NCBI GenBank assembly: GCA_027487515.1 | Contig: JAIYDL010000007.1 | Coordinates: 345,203-409,202 of the forward strand | Source of the DNA: Pseudomonadota bacterium | Lineage (GTDB): Bacteria > Bdellovibrionota > Bacteriovoracia > Bacteriovoracales > Bacteriovoracaceae | Reading direction: 5' to 3' | DNA: 64,000 nt | Part shown: in pieces, positions 19,131 through 28,476 of the stretch | Numbering within the stretch: the first letter of the stretch is position 1 | How the letters are laid out: each line of letters begins with the position of its first letter | Program-made: the position numbers and the translations under genes | Notes under the pieces: model-generated | What the model was told of the DNA's origin: nothing | Database searches by the model: none | Seen by the model: the letters and a program-made list of their open reading frames with translations, nothing else

Positions 19131-20144
19131 CTAGATTTTACTCACTCCCTTTTGGTCTAACCACAAAATAGTGTTCTGCGCGGTGTTTTTCTTCCGGACC
19201 TCGAAGTAAAGATTCTGCGGTTCTCTGGTGTCATTGCGGGTGTACGCGAGGACGTCTCCGCTCCCGACGGTGTCGTCTTTCTTCACTCGGATATCCATCC
19301 GGCCTAGGAGCACGGTTCGCAGGTCGTTGCCGTGGTCGATCAGAACAACCTGGCCGTAGGCCGCGAGGTCCCCCGCGAAAACAATCTTCCCGCCACCGAC
19401 CGCCTTCACGGGCTGGGTCGCCGAATACTTAAACGTCACACCCTTCGGACTCGGAGTAAAGCTCATGTAATCGTCCACCGGTCGGGAGAAGATCCGATCC
19501 GGTTTACTTTGGACCACCGGGGCACCGCTGAGTTCTTTCTTCACCGCCGCGATCCGGGAGGCGAGCTTCGTCGACTGAACCTGAGACTCCGCCTGCTTCT
19601 TCCGTTCGACCCGGGAGAGGTACGACGCCATGACGACCTTCTTGCGCGCCTCTAACTCTGCGATCACGGAGGCGAGCTCTTCTTCGTTCCGACGCAGGTC
19701 CAGGAGCTTCTGATCGAACTCGGCCACCTTCGCATCGTAGCCCGAGAGTTCGGTCTCACTCTGCCGCAGTTTCTCTTGCGCGCGTCGGAGGAGTTCGAGG
19801 TGCACTTTCCGTTGCCAGGGTTCGGTGGTCTCATTCACGCTCTGAAGGAGGTAGCTCTGGAGGATGCGCCTGTTCTCTTCTTGCGCGGTCCGGACCTCCT
19901 CGCGCTTCTTCGACAGCTCGTCCCGGTAGAGCTTGATGTCCCCTTCGAATTGCCGGATGAGCTCGAGGCTCGACACGTAGAGGTTGTTCTTGGCCCCGAG
20001 CTCTTTTTCAAGGGTCGAGAGCCGCGCCCCTAGTTCGAGGACTTCCGTCCGGTAGCGCGCGAGCTGGTCGCCGGGCCTTCGAACCGCGGCGCTCGCACTC
20101 AGAGCGAAGGTCAGAAGCAGAGGGGCCAGGAGGGTGCATTTCAT
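19131..20144 (-). CDS. envC: EnvC-like coiled-coil protein with degenerate LytM/M23 domain
   Basis: Signal peptide MKCTLLAPLLLTFALSASA, long coiled coil, LytM domain lacking the HxGxD and HLHF ligands; ATGA overlap with ftsX stop. Confidence 0.8.
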   Translation of the reverse strand: MKCTLLAPLLLTFALSASAAVRRPGDQLARYRTEVLELGARLSTLEKELGAKNNLYVSSLELIRQFEGDIKLYRDELSKKREEVRTAQEENRRILQSYLLQSVNETTEPWQRKVHLELLRRAQEKLRQSETELSGYDAKVAEFDQKLLDLRRNEEELASVIAELEARKKVVMASYLSRVERKKQAESQVQSTKLASRIAAVKKELSGAPVVQSKPDRIFSRPVDDYMSFTPSPKGVTFKYSATQPVKAVGGGKIVFAGDLAAYGQVVLIDHGNDLRTVLLGRMDIRVKKDDTVGSGDVLAYTRNDTREPQNLYFEVRKKNTAQNTILWLDQKGVSKI

Positions 20145-20941
20145 AGGGTTGGCTTCCATCTCCATTCTTGCATCGAAAAGGTCCAGAACACGGAGAAGAC
20201 CATGAACAGGATGAGAGAGTCGGCGACCTTCAGGGTCCCGTTCCAAATTCCGACGGCGGTGAAGAGCGCGTAGACCAGAGTGAGGCCTGCCGCGATACAC
20301 TTCGCGGCCACGAACTTTTTGCGCTGAAACTTCTCAATCAGGTACGCGCGAGAGCGGAAGACGTCGTAGCAAAGCCAGAAGCAAACGACCCAGAGGACGG
20401 CGACGATCCCGACCGCGCCCCAGTCACCCGCCGTGGCGAGGAAACTATAAAACGGGTGGGCCTTCATGACCCCGGTGATCTCCGGGTACTTAATGTCGGT
20501 GGCGGTGACGTGATCCGCCCCCCCGAGCTTCACGACCTGGCCTCGAACGAAGTCCAGGCTCTCGGCCGAGAGCGAAGAGCTCATCACCACCCGGAGAGAC
20601 TTGAAGTCGAGGAGGCTCGCATCGACGGCGTAGTCACTTCCGAGCTCGCCGACGAGCGTGCGCAGTTTCGAGCGCGAGCGCTCCGACTCTTTGTCGTCGA
20701 CCGCCACGACGCCCGGAAGTCGGGACAGGAGCGACTTCACTTTCAGCGTATCGACGGTTCCGTCGACGACGGCAACGAAGTACGGGCTCACCATTTTTTC
20801 TGGGGTCAGCTGCTCGATGCCCGCCGCAAGCCAGGGCCTGTGGGTGAGACCCAGGGCCAGGAGGCAGGAGAAGAGGAGAAACGAGGCTCCCCGGATGGGA
20901 GACTCGCCGATGCACTTAAAAAATTCCTTCAGATAAAACAT
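20141..20941 (-). CDS. ftsX: Cell-division permease FtsX-like
   Basis: 266 aa, N-terminal TM then extracytoplasmic domain then 3 TM; adjacent to ftsE and envC. Confidence 0.82.
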   Translation of the reverse strand: MFYLKEFFKCIGESPIRGASFLLFSCLLALGLTHRPWLAAGIEQLTPEKMVSPYFVAVVDGTVDTLKVKSLLSRLPGVVAVDDKESERSRSKLRTLVGELGSDYAVDASLLDFKSLRVVMSSSLSAESLDFVRGQVVKLGGADHVTATDIKYPEITGVMKAHPFYSFLATAGDWGAVGIVAVLWVVCFWLCYDVFRSRAYLIEKFQRKKFVAAKCIAAGLTLVYALFTAVGIWNGTLKVADSLILFMVFSVFWTFSMQEWRWKPTL

Positions 20942-21639
20942 GCGTGCCCCGCGTAGACGAGACGGCCGTTCTCGAGATGGGCGATCTTCCCAGGGAACTG
21001 TTTGATCAGTTCCTTGTTGTGGGTGGCCCAGACGAGTGTCAGACCCTTCTTATGGTTAAAGTGGTTAAGGACTTCAAACAGTCGGTAGGAGTTTTCCTTA
21101 TCCAGCGAGCTCGTGGGCTCATCCGCCAGGAGCGCCGTGGGCCGGCACAAGAGGGCCCGGATCATGGCGACCTTCTGCCGAAGGCCTCCGTTACAGTCTT
21201 CGATTTTCCTTCCTAACTGGTCCTGCACGAGGAGCAGTCGAGCGAGGTCTTCCATCTCGCGGTAGAATTCGTTCCGGTCATTGTAGATGGCAGCGTCGTA
21301 GGCGAGCCAGAGGTTTTCCTCGCAGGTTTTTTTCTGCAAGAGACGCAGGTCTTGAAACACCGTGGAGACGAAGTGCTTTGAATTTCGATCGTGCGGGAGG
21401 ATCGCCTTGCCGGAGGTTGGTTGCAGATGACCACCGAGGACGCTCAAAAGAGAGGTCTTTCCGGCACCAGAAGGACCGGTGACGAAAAGGATTTCCCCAG
21501 GATAAATCGTGAGCTGGACGGCCTTCAGGGCCTTCACGGGCCCGTACTCGACGGAGAGGTTATCCAGGTGAAATAAATAATTCTGCTGAGTTGTCCCCTG
21601 TCGAGGGCGACCTTGTTGGGGAAGACGACCGGTTAACAT
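20929..21639 (-). CDS. ftsE: Cell-division ATP-binding protein FtsE
   Basis: Walker A GPSGAGKTSLL, signature NGGLRQKVAMIRALLCRPTALLADEPTSSLD; ATG at 21639 preferred. Confidence 0.88.
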   Translation of the reverse strand: MLTGRLPQQGRPRQGTTQQNYLFHLDNLSVEYGPVKALKAVQLTIYPGEILFVTGPSGAGKTSLLSVLGGHLQPTSGKAILPHDRNSKHFVSTVFQDLRLLQKKTCEENLWLAYDAAIYNDRNEFYREMEDLARLLLVQDQLGRKIEDCNGGLRQKVAMIRALLCRPTALLADEPTSSLDKENSYRLFEVLNHFNHKKGLTLVWATHNKELIKQFPGKIAHLENGRLVYAGHACFI

Positions 21640-21704
21640 CCGTGAAACCTCTGCCTGAGTTGTTCGGGGTTCCTTCTTGGCACCCCGGTTACCATTATGC
21701 AAAC

Positions 21705-21734
21705 ATTGTACCGAGTTTAGACTGGGAAAGTAAA
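21705..21734 (-). promoter_or_regulatory. Possible sigma70-type promoter for ftsE operon
   Basis: minus strand TTTACT-N18-TACAAT. Confidence 0.35.
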
Positions 21735-21784
21735 GAATCCGCCCCTGCAAAATACCCTACTCAATCACTCCGGGACTGTTTGAA

Positions 21785-23767
21785 ATGCGTCTAATCATAC
21801 TCCTTTTTCTCTGCACCGGTCCCCTCTTCGCCGCCGCTCGAGATCCCCTGAAATCAATTCAACGCCACCGCCTTAAAAACGGGTTGAGCGTCGTCCTCGC
21901 TCCGGATTCTTCCGGAGACCTGGTCCACGTGAAGCTCCGAGTGGGCGTCGGAGTAGATCACGAAACGCGGGCCACTCTCGGCGTCTCTCACCTCTTAGAG
22001 CACATGCTGTTTCGAAACGAAGTCCTGAAAGACGACATGAGTTTTTCAGAGCTCATTAAAGAACGAGACGGGAGTGCGAACGGAGAAACCGCAGAGCAAG
22101 AAACGTCCTACTTCGCCACCGTCCCTAGGAGAGAGACGCGGTGGATCTTGGACCTCTTTCAAACGATGCTCCTCTCCCCGACGATTCGCGACAAATACCT
22201 CGAGACGGAGAGGAAGACTGTGCTCCTCGAGATCGGGGAGCCGAGTCCGTTGATCCGACTCCTCGGGGTCGACCCTCTTCGGATCGTCTCGCCGGCCCAC
22301 CTCCAACCAACGCCTTTCTGGGAGGAGCACTTCGGGATCGTCGATCCCGCGCCGCACTCACTTTCCGAAGTGCAGCTCTCGACCCTGCGTCTCTCGCGGG
22401 CACAGATCGAGCACCACTACCGACGCTACTACGATCCCTCGAACATGCAGCTCACGGTCGGCGGTGCCTTCGACGCCGAAGCAGTTCTCGCTCACCTCGA
22501 GCGAACCTGGGGCCTTCATCCGTCGACCGGCATCGGCGACCAGCGCCACCGGAAAACCGGAACGCTCAGAGGGAAGCCGTTTCGCGACTTCTCGATCAGC
22601 GAAGAGCAAAGTGCCATCACCCTCGGATTCATGGTGGACCGGTTGAACCGCCGGGACCGCGAAGTTTTAGAATCCTACAGCCGCTACCTCGCCCATCGGC
22701 TGATGAAAAAAATCCGGAACCTCTCGGGCGAGACCTACACGGCGTTCGAGAGCAACGGCCTCTACGGCAACTTCGGTTACTTCACGATCAACCTTTCAAC
22801 CTCCCGGGAGCGGTTCCGCGAGAACCTTCTCTTCGTCCGAGGCCTTCTCTACCGCGAGCTCCGAGACGGCACTCTCTCGGATGCGGACATCCGAGAGGCC
22901 ACGAGGCTCTACCTCAGTGGATTCGACCTCTGGGGCCGGGACGCGGAGGCCCGGGCGCAACTGGGCGATCTCATGGCCGAGCTCAACGACCACGACCAAG
23001 ACTGGGTGACCCCCGGCGAGATCCTCCGCGGAGTGAGTCCGGAAGAGTACCGCCAAACTCTTGCGAAGTTCGCTCGAGAGGAGAACGAGTATCTCGCGGT
23101 GGCAGCGCCGGAGCTCTTTTTCTATGGGGACTACTACCTCTTCGGTGCGCTCCTTGCTCTGATCTTCCTGGGCCTCTACCAGCGCGTGCTGAAGCGCCCC
23201 TTCCACAACGATCGCATCCGCTGGGTTCGGAAAGTGCGCTTCCCACCGCTCCTGTTGCTGGAAATCGTCGTGGGCCTGGTGATCCTCGAACTCACCCTCC
23301 ACGCGGCCTTCGTGTCACTCAGAGGGCTGGATTCGGTCCTGGGCCCCTCGCTCGGGATCTACGCACGCTACCTCGAGATCGTCGTAGAAACTTTTCTCCT
23401 GGTGACCGCGGCTCAGGCCGTGCTCTCCTACGTTCCACGGAAGCTCTACGTCATGGGGGATGTTCTCGTCATAAAAGGACTCTCGTTTTACTCCAGAAGA
23501 ATTCCCCTGGAGGAGATCCGCGCGGTCCGGGCCGTTCCTTTGGGGTCCATCCTCCTGAGCGTTCGGCGCTGGCCCGCGCTCTGGGGTCGCTTTCACTTCT
23601 ACGATCTTCGGTTCTGGAAGAAGGGTCTCCTGATCGAACTGGCCTCCGGGAGGGCCCACTACTTCAGCACGCAGGATCCGGACGCAGCTGCGCGAGAGCT
23701 GGCGCGGCTGTGTCCCGCGGGGTCTGATCCTTACTCGATGATCCCTTCGGCCTTGAGGAGCTCGTAG
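21785..23767 (+). CDS. M16 zinc protease fused to C-terminal TM helices and PH-like domain
   Basis: HLLEHMLF inverted zinc motif with downstream ETERKTVLLEIGEPS; then three hydrophobic segments and RKLYVMGDVLVIKGLSFYSRRIPLEEIRAVRAV. Confidence 0.82.
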   Translation: MRLIILLFLCTGPLFAAARDPLKSIQRHRLKNGLSVVLAPDSSGDLVHVKLRVGVGVDHETRATLGVSHLLEHMLFRNEVLKDDMSFSELIKERDGSANGETAEQETSYFATVPRRETRWILDLFQTMLLSPTIRDKYLETERKTVLLEIGEPSPLIRLLGVDPLRIVSPAHLQPTPFWEEHFGIVDPAPHSLSEVQLSTLRLSRAQIEHHYRRYYDPSNMQLTVGGAFDAEAVLAHLERTWGLHPSTGIGDQRHRKTGTLRGKPFRDFSISEEQSAITLGFMVDRLNRRDREVLESYSRYLAHRLMKKIRNLSGETYTAFESNGLYGNFGYFTINLSTSRERFRENLLFVRGLLYRELRDGTLSDADIREATRLYLSGFDLWGRDAEARAQLGDLMAELNDHDQDWVTPGEILRGVSPEEYRQTLAKFAREENEYLAVAAPELFFYGDYYLFGALLALIFLGLYQRVLKRPFHNDRIRWVRKVRFPPLLLLEIVVGLVILELTLHAAFVSLRGLDSVLGPSLGIYARYLEIVVETFLLVTAAQAVLSYVPRKLYVMGDVLVIKGLSFYSRRIPLEEIRAVRAVPLGSILLSVRRWPALWGRFHFYDLRFWKKGLLIELASGRAHYFSTQDPDAAARELARLCPAGSDPYSMIPSALRSS

Positions 23768-25152
23768 GCCGAATCCGAGCAGTAGACATTCGGAACGAAG
23801 TTAAACTTCTGCTGAAGGTCCGAGATGATCGAATTCTCGACGTCACCGAGGAGCTTCACGTCTCCGTCTTCGAGCATGATCTTCGCCGGGTCCCGCTCGA
23901 GGAGCAGGTTCTCGTTGGTCTTGCCCTTCACGAGCTTACGCCGGGACTTCACGAAGACGATGTGCTTGGTGGGGAGGTCCTCCACGATCCAGTCCATCGC
24001 CGTGCCCTTTTTCTTCAGGAGTTCCTTGATCTCACGGATTTTTTCTTCCGCTCGCTTCATGATCTTCTCGAGGACGTGATCCTCATCCTGATTCAAGATC
24101 CGCTGCTTAAACTCCTCGCACTTCACGGTCCGTGGCGCCTTCTCGAAGAGAAGACAGTGCGCGAGGTCCTTCATGCGCGGGTTCCGATCGAAGCTCCCAT
24201 CGGTGTAGCAGCGATGGACCTGCTGCATGAAGTACTGGTCGTTGAACGTGTAGAAGTTGTCGGGCTCGGATTCGATCATCTCCATGAGCTTTGAGTAGGT
24301 GTAGATCTGCCCCTTCTCCAGCATGTAGAAACAGAGCTCTTCCGCGATGGCGTCGAAGCGAGCACCGCGCGCGGACCGGATGACCTGGGAGTACCAGGCA
24401 AACCGGGCCATGAGGAAGTCTTCCACGGCGTGGAGTGCGTTGTGTCCGATGGCCAGGATGTCATGGCCATTGACCGAGGCGACTCGGAAGTGATGCAACA
24501 GGTAGTCCCGGTCGTAGGTCCCGTACTTGATGCCGGAGTAGTGCGCGTCCCGGAGGAGGTAGTCCATCCGGTCGCAGTCGACCTCGGAATGAAGGATCTG
24601 ATTGGCGAGGATCGAGGGGTCAATACCTTTCACCAGGTTCGAGATCTTCTGGGGGTCGATCTTATACTTCTTAAGCACGTAGGTGATCCCGCGTGGATAA
24701 TCGGTGTTCTTGATGATGTAGGAGCCGAGGTGCTCGTGGTCGTCGGGGTGGCGTTTCCCGTTCTTATCGTTGGTGGTCTCACCGTACCGGATGTAGGCCA
24801 TCTCCGTGGTGTGGGAGAACATGAAAGTCCCCAGGTCGTGGAGGAGCGCCGCGAGTCTGATGCTCTGGTGGAAGGACTTCTCGGCCGATGCTACTTCGTC
24901 GTTAAAAAGGTCCACCTCCGGGACGGCCTTCCCGAGCCGCTGGAGGATTTTGTGAGCATTGAACATCACCCCGATGGAGTGACCGAACCGGGAATGCTCT
25001 GCTCCCGGGAAGGTATAGAAAGTGAAGCCGAGTTGCTTGATCCAACGGAGTCGCTGATAGAAGGGAGTGTGAATGATCTCCCACTCGAGGCTTGTGAGGT
25101 GAATGAATCCGTAGAGCGGGTCGAAAACGATTTTAGTCTTGGAGACGTCCAT
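23731..25152 (-). CDS. HD-domain phosphohydrolase (dGTPase/SAMHD1-like family)
   Basis: EHSRFGHSIGV, AALLHDLGTFMFSHTTE, DCDRMDYLLRDA. Confidence 0.88.
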   Translation of the reverse strand: MDVSKTKIVFDPLYGFIHLTSLEWEIIHTPFYQRLRWIKQLGFTFYTFPGAEHSRFGHSIGVMFNAHKILQRLGKAVPEVDLFNDEVASAEKSFHQSIRLAALLHDLGTFMFSHTTEMAYIRYGETTNDKNGKRHPDDHEHLGSYIIKNTDYPRGITYVLKKYKIDPQKISNLVKGIDPSILANQILHSEVDCDRMDYLLRDAHYSGIKYGTYDRDYLLHHFRVASVNGHDILAIGHNALHAVEDFLMARFAWYSQVIRSARGARFDAIAEELCFYMLEKGQIYTYSKLMEMIESEPDNFYTFNDQYFMQQVHRCYTDGSFDRNPRMKDLAHCLLFEKAPRTVKCEEFKQRILNQDEDHVLEKIMKRAEEKIREIKELLKKKGTAMDWIVEDLPTKHIVFVKSRRKLVKGKTNENLLLERDPAKIMLEDGDVKLLGDVENSIISDLQQKFNFVPNVYCSDSAYELLKAEGIIE

Positions 25153-25169
25153 GTGTGGTTCCAGGCGAG

Positions 25170-25199
25170 AAAAAAAGGAGCTCCTTCGGTGGAGCTCCT
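25170..25199 (-). terminator. Intrinsic terminator downstream of the 73-aa ORF
   Basis: minus strand: AGGAGCTCC-accgaa-GGAGCTCCT followed by T run. Confidence 0.8.
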
Positions 25200-25209
25200 G
25201 GAGTGCGGG

Positions 25210-25431
25210 TTACTGTAAAGTTTTGGAACGCTTGCCTTTTCTCACTTTGGCCACTTTCGAGATCGCGTATTCCATGAGCATGAGAGCCTCCCGGCGCAGA
25301 CCATTGTCGTGGATGTAGCGGTAGAAGTTTTCGATGTCTCCGTTCGAGCGGAAGTTCTTGATGGTCATGACCTCGGGAACCGCCGGGGCCACTTTCTCTT
25401 CCGTCGCTGGGGTGATCGTCGTCTTAGACAT
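25210..25431 (-). CDS. Small conserved-looking protein, unknown function
   Basis: 73 aa ORF with its own intrinsic terminator; basic C-terminus VRKGKRSKTLQ. Confidence 0.65.
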   Translation of the reverse strand: MSKTTITPATEEKVAPAVPEVMTIKNFRSNGDIENFYRYIHDNGLRREALMLMEYAISKVAKVRKGKRSKTLQ

Positions 25432-25482
25432 AAATGCTCCTGTTCATTGTAGTTTACTTTTTCTTGCCTAACTCTTCAAATC

Positions 25483-26973
25483 TTATTGTGCTTCACGGGC
25501 CTCGATCATGCCGTAGCTATGAAGCTTGTTATAGAGAGTCTTCACCGTAATTCCAAGAGCTTTAGCTGCACGAGTCTTATTCCCACCGAGATGCTGAAGA
25601 GTGTCAACGATGTGCTTCTTCTCGAGATCAAAGAGAGTAAACTCCTGATAGATCGGCTTCTCTTCGACTTTCTCTACCTTCACTTCCTGAGCAAACTCCG
25701 GCAGATGCGCAGCCTCAATGTACTGACCGTCAGTGAGGATGTATGTGCGCTCCATCACATTCTTCAATTCGTGAGCATTCCCTGGCCAGAAGTAGGTCGT
25801 GAGTTTTTCGATCGCGGCCGAGGTAAGGACTTTCTTCTCAACTTTTCCGTGATTCAGGAAGTACTCCGCCATGACTTTCACGTCTTCCTGGCGGTCGCGG
25901 AGGGCCGGAATCTTCATCCCGACAGTGTTGAGCCGGTAGAAGAGGTCTTCCTTAAAGGCGCCGGTTTCAACCAGACTCTTCAAGCAGGTCTTAGACGTCG
26001 CGATGAGGCGGACGTTCAACGCAACTTTCTGATCCGTGTCCACCGTGATCATTTCGCCGGCGACGAGGGAGCGCAGAAGCTTCGTTTGTATGTTGAGGGA
26101 GCATGAACCGATGTCATCGATGATGAGCGTCCCGCCGTTCGCCTGGAGCATGAGACCTTTCGAAGAAAAGATCTCTCGGTCGAGCTGGGCTTCGCTGAAG
26201 GCACCGCAGGAAGCGACCACGACCGCACCCTTACGACCCGACCAGTTATGGATCTTCCGTGCGAGGATTTTCTTCCCCACTCCGTGTTGACCTTCGAGGA
26301 GCACTGGGAAATCTTGCGCCGCAATTTTCTTAGCCGTTTGAACGACCTCGAGGAAGCTTTTTGAGAGTCCCATCATCTGCGAATTATCTTCAAAGGATTT
26401 GGTCATCTGAATCTCGACCCGGTTCGAGAGTTCTTTCTCCCGGGCCTCGATCTTCTGGAGGAGTTCGCGGTTAAGATTCTTCGCCATGAGAAACAAGTGC
26501 ATGTTCCGGATCGGCGACTGGAGCTGTTGCAAGATTTCATTCAGAGTCACGAGGTCGGCTTCTCCGAAGTTGCGGTCTTTCTTAAGAGACTGAACGTTCA
26601 GCGTACCGATGACAGAACCTTCGACGATGATCGGGAGGCAGAGCTCTGCTTCAACCGCATCGTCCCGGTAACCGTTGACCGCGATCGGATCGCGCTTAAC
26701 CGAATTCGAGTAGTACGCACGCTTCATCCGAGCAACGTAGCCCGCGACACCCTGGCCCTTGTTGAAGAGGCGAGCGGCCGAAAGAGCAGAGCCATTTTCG
26801 GCGATCAAGCGCGTAGAGCCATCGGAGAGGACTTCGAAGCCAAGAACTTTGTATTCACCCATGACTTCCTGGACGTAGCTCGAGAGCTTCGAGAAGAAGA
26901 CAACTTCATCGAGGTTCGAGAGAAGAACTGTTGAAAGAGTAGCAAGTTCATTCTGATGAGCAGCTGTTTTCAT
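25483..26973 (-). CDS. GAF-AAA+-Fis type transcriptional regulator lacking GAFTGA
   Basis: GAF-like N-terminus; Walker A EGQHGVGKKILA; Walker B GGTLIIDDIG; Fis-type HTH LGGNKTRAAKALGITVKTLYNKL. Confidence 0.88.
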   Translation of the reverse strand: MKTAAHQNELATLSTVLLSNLDEVVFFSKLSSYVQEVMGEYKVLGFEVLSDGSTRLIAENGSALSAARLFNKGQGVAGYVARMKRAYYSNSVKRDPIAVNGYRDDAVEAELCLPIIVEGSVIGTLNVQSLKKDRNFGEADLVTLNEILQQLQSPIRNMHLFLMAKNLNRELLQKIEAREKELSNRVEIQMTKSFEDNSQMMGLSKSFLEVVQTAKKIAAQDFPVLLEGQHGVGKKILARKIHNWSGRKGAVVVASCGAFSEAQLDREIFSSKGLMLQANGGTLIIDDIGSCSLNIQTKLLRSLVAGEMITVDTDQKVALNVRLIATSKTCLKSLVETGAFKEDLFYRLNTVGMKIPALRDRQEDVKVMAEYFLNHGKVEKKVLTSAAIEKLTTYFWPGNAHELKNVMERTYILTDGQYIEAAHLPEFAQEVKVEKVEEKPIYQEFTLFDLEKKHIVDTLQHLGGNKTRAAKALGITVKTLYNKLHSYGMIEAREAQ

Positions 26974-27036
26974 GTGGATCCCCTTTACACTTAAATCTTC
27001 AATGTGTTTAAAAATTACACAGTGCGTTATGGGGAT

Positions 27037-27065
27037 ATATTACAGGCTGGCTGAAAAATTTACAA
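27037..27065 (-). promoter_or_regulatory. Sigma70-type promoter upstream of the regulator gene
   Basis: minus strand TTGTAA-N17-TAATAT, about 65 nt before the ATG. Confidence 0.55.
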
Positions 27066-27114
27066 GACCATTTTGCTGCGGTGTTTAAAGTTTCTTCGAA
27101 AAAATTAGCAATTC

Positions 27115-28467
27115 CTAGAGGTTAGTCCACTGAGGAGAGAAGCATTGACCAAAATCCTGGGTCAATTGCCCTAAAATCTCCCCTTCTCTGTTCATGATAT
27201 AGACATCTTGAACGGCCTTACGACGACTTAGCATCCGCTTTGACGAAAAAATGATGAACTCACCGTCAGGCGAGAAGGTGGGTTCTTCGTTCGAGCCGAA
27301 CCCCTTGGTGAGGCGGACTAAGTTGTTCCCATCGGCGCCGATCCGGTAAAGGTCAAAGCCGTTGTCGACCCAGGAGGTGAAAACGATCTCCTTCCCATCC
27401 GGCGAAAACCTCGGAGTCGCATTGAACTGGCCCACGAAAGAAATCCGCTTCACGTCCTTCTCGGTTTCGGAGGGATTCAAGGTGTAGATGTGGGCCCGCC
27501 CTGAGCGGTTCGTGAGGAAGGTCATGAGAGACCCATCTCGAGTCATCGAGGGATCCACATCGTCCCCGTAGTGGGAGGTGATTTTCCGCATGCGACCGGA
27601 GGAGACATTGAGTTCATAGATGTCGGCGTTTCCACTGAACGAGAGAGTCAGATAGATCGTGTCTTGAGTGGCGCCGAAGATGGCGCCGGAGTTAATCCCA
27701 GGCCGATCGGAGATGGTCGTGAGCTTCTTGGTCTTGAGGTCGAGGAGCTTGAGGTCAATGTTCTTCAGAACTCGGACCTTCGTCCGGGAGACTTCCCTCC
27801 TCGAAGCGATCAGAGAGAACATGATCTTCGAGTTGTCCGGAGAGATCGAGGGAGAGAGGACGACAGAATTGAAGTTCGTGAGCTTGTCGACTCGGCGACC
27901 ATCGAAGTCCATGAGGTAGAGTTCTTTTTCAATCTCCTTGCCGCTGGTGCGGTCCGAGATGAAGAGGATCTTCGATTTAAAGATCGACGGCTTCCCCGTC
28001 ACCGATCGGTAGAGTGCGTCGGCGATACCGTGGGCAGTGGGCCTAAGCCCATCCGAGGAGACTCGGACCTTGCCGGAGTACAGTTCTTTTTTTGCGAGCA
28101 CCGACCAGACCTTGAAGCTCGCGTCCACGCTCTGCCCCGGCCCCGGATCCATGCGTCCGGCGACGAAAAAGCTCACGCCATTGGCCTGCCACTTCTCGAG
28201 CTCTGGAGTAGAGAATGAATTCTTCCCCTTCTCCACGTAGTCGACGGCGTTGAACTTATGCTTATAGAAAAGGAAGTCGTTCCGGAGCACCTCGAGGAGT
28301 TCGGCAGAGACGCGCTTCTGATCCCCGGAGAGGGCCCCGAGTTCCGGGTCGTCGATGACGAGCTTGGCCTTGTCCTGCTCGGCCTGGCCCACGGCGATGA
28401 CCGCGTCCTGACCCAGGGCGAGCTGCGAAGCGAGGAACAACAGGAAAAAGAAAACTGTGTGTTTCAT
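27115..28467 (-). CDS. tolB: Tol-Pal system beta-propeller protein TolB
   Basis: Signal peptide; repeated FSPDGKEIVFTSWVDNGFDLYRI / FSPDGEFIIFSSKR blades; downstream of tolQRA. Confidence 0.9.
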   Translation of the reverse strand: MKHTVFFFLLFLASQLALGQDAVIAVGQAEQDKAKLVIDDPELGALSGDQKRVSAELLEVLRNDFLFYKHKFNAVDYVEKGKNSFSTPELEKWQANGVSFFVAGRMDPGPGQSVDASFKVWSVLAKKELYSGKVRVSSDGLRPTAHGIADALYRSVTGKPSIFKSKILFISDRTSGKEIEKELYLMDFDGRRVDKLTNFNSVVLSPSISPDNSKIMFSLIASRREVSRTKVRVLKNIDLKLLDLKTKKLTTISDRPGINSGAIFGATQDTIYLTLSFSGNADIYELNVSSGRMRKITSHYGDDVDPSMTRDGSLMTFLTNRSGRAHIYTLNPSETEKDVKRISFVGQFNATPRFSPDGKEIVFTSWVDNGFDLYRIGADGNNLVRLTKGFGSNEEPTFSPDGEFIIFSSKRMLSRRKAVQDVYIMNREGEILGQLTQDFGQCFSPQWTNL

Positions 28468-28476
28468 GGGTCGTCC

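Noticed and set aside
22141-23727. 528-aa same-strand ORF inside the M16 gene
   Set aside because: Pro/Arg-rich shadow frame of a GC-rich gene; no signal, motif or RBS support, whereas the overlapping frame has a clear M16 signature.
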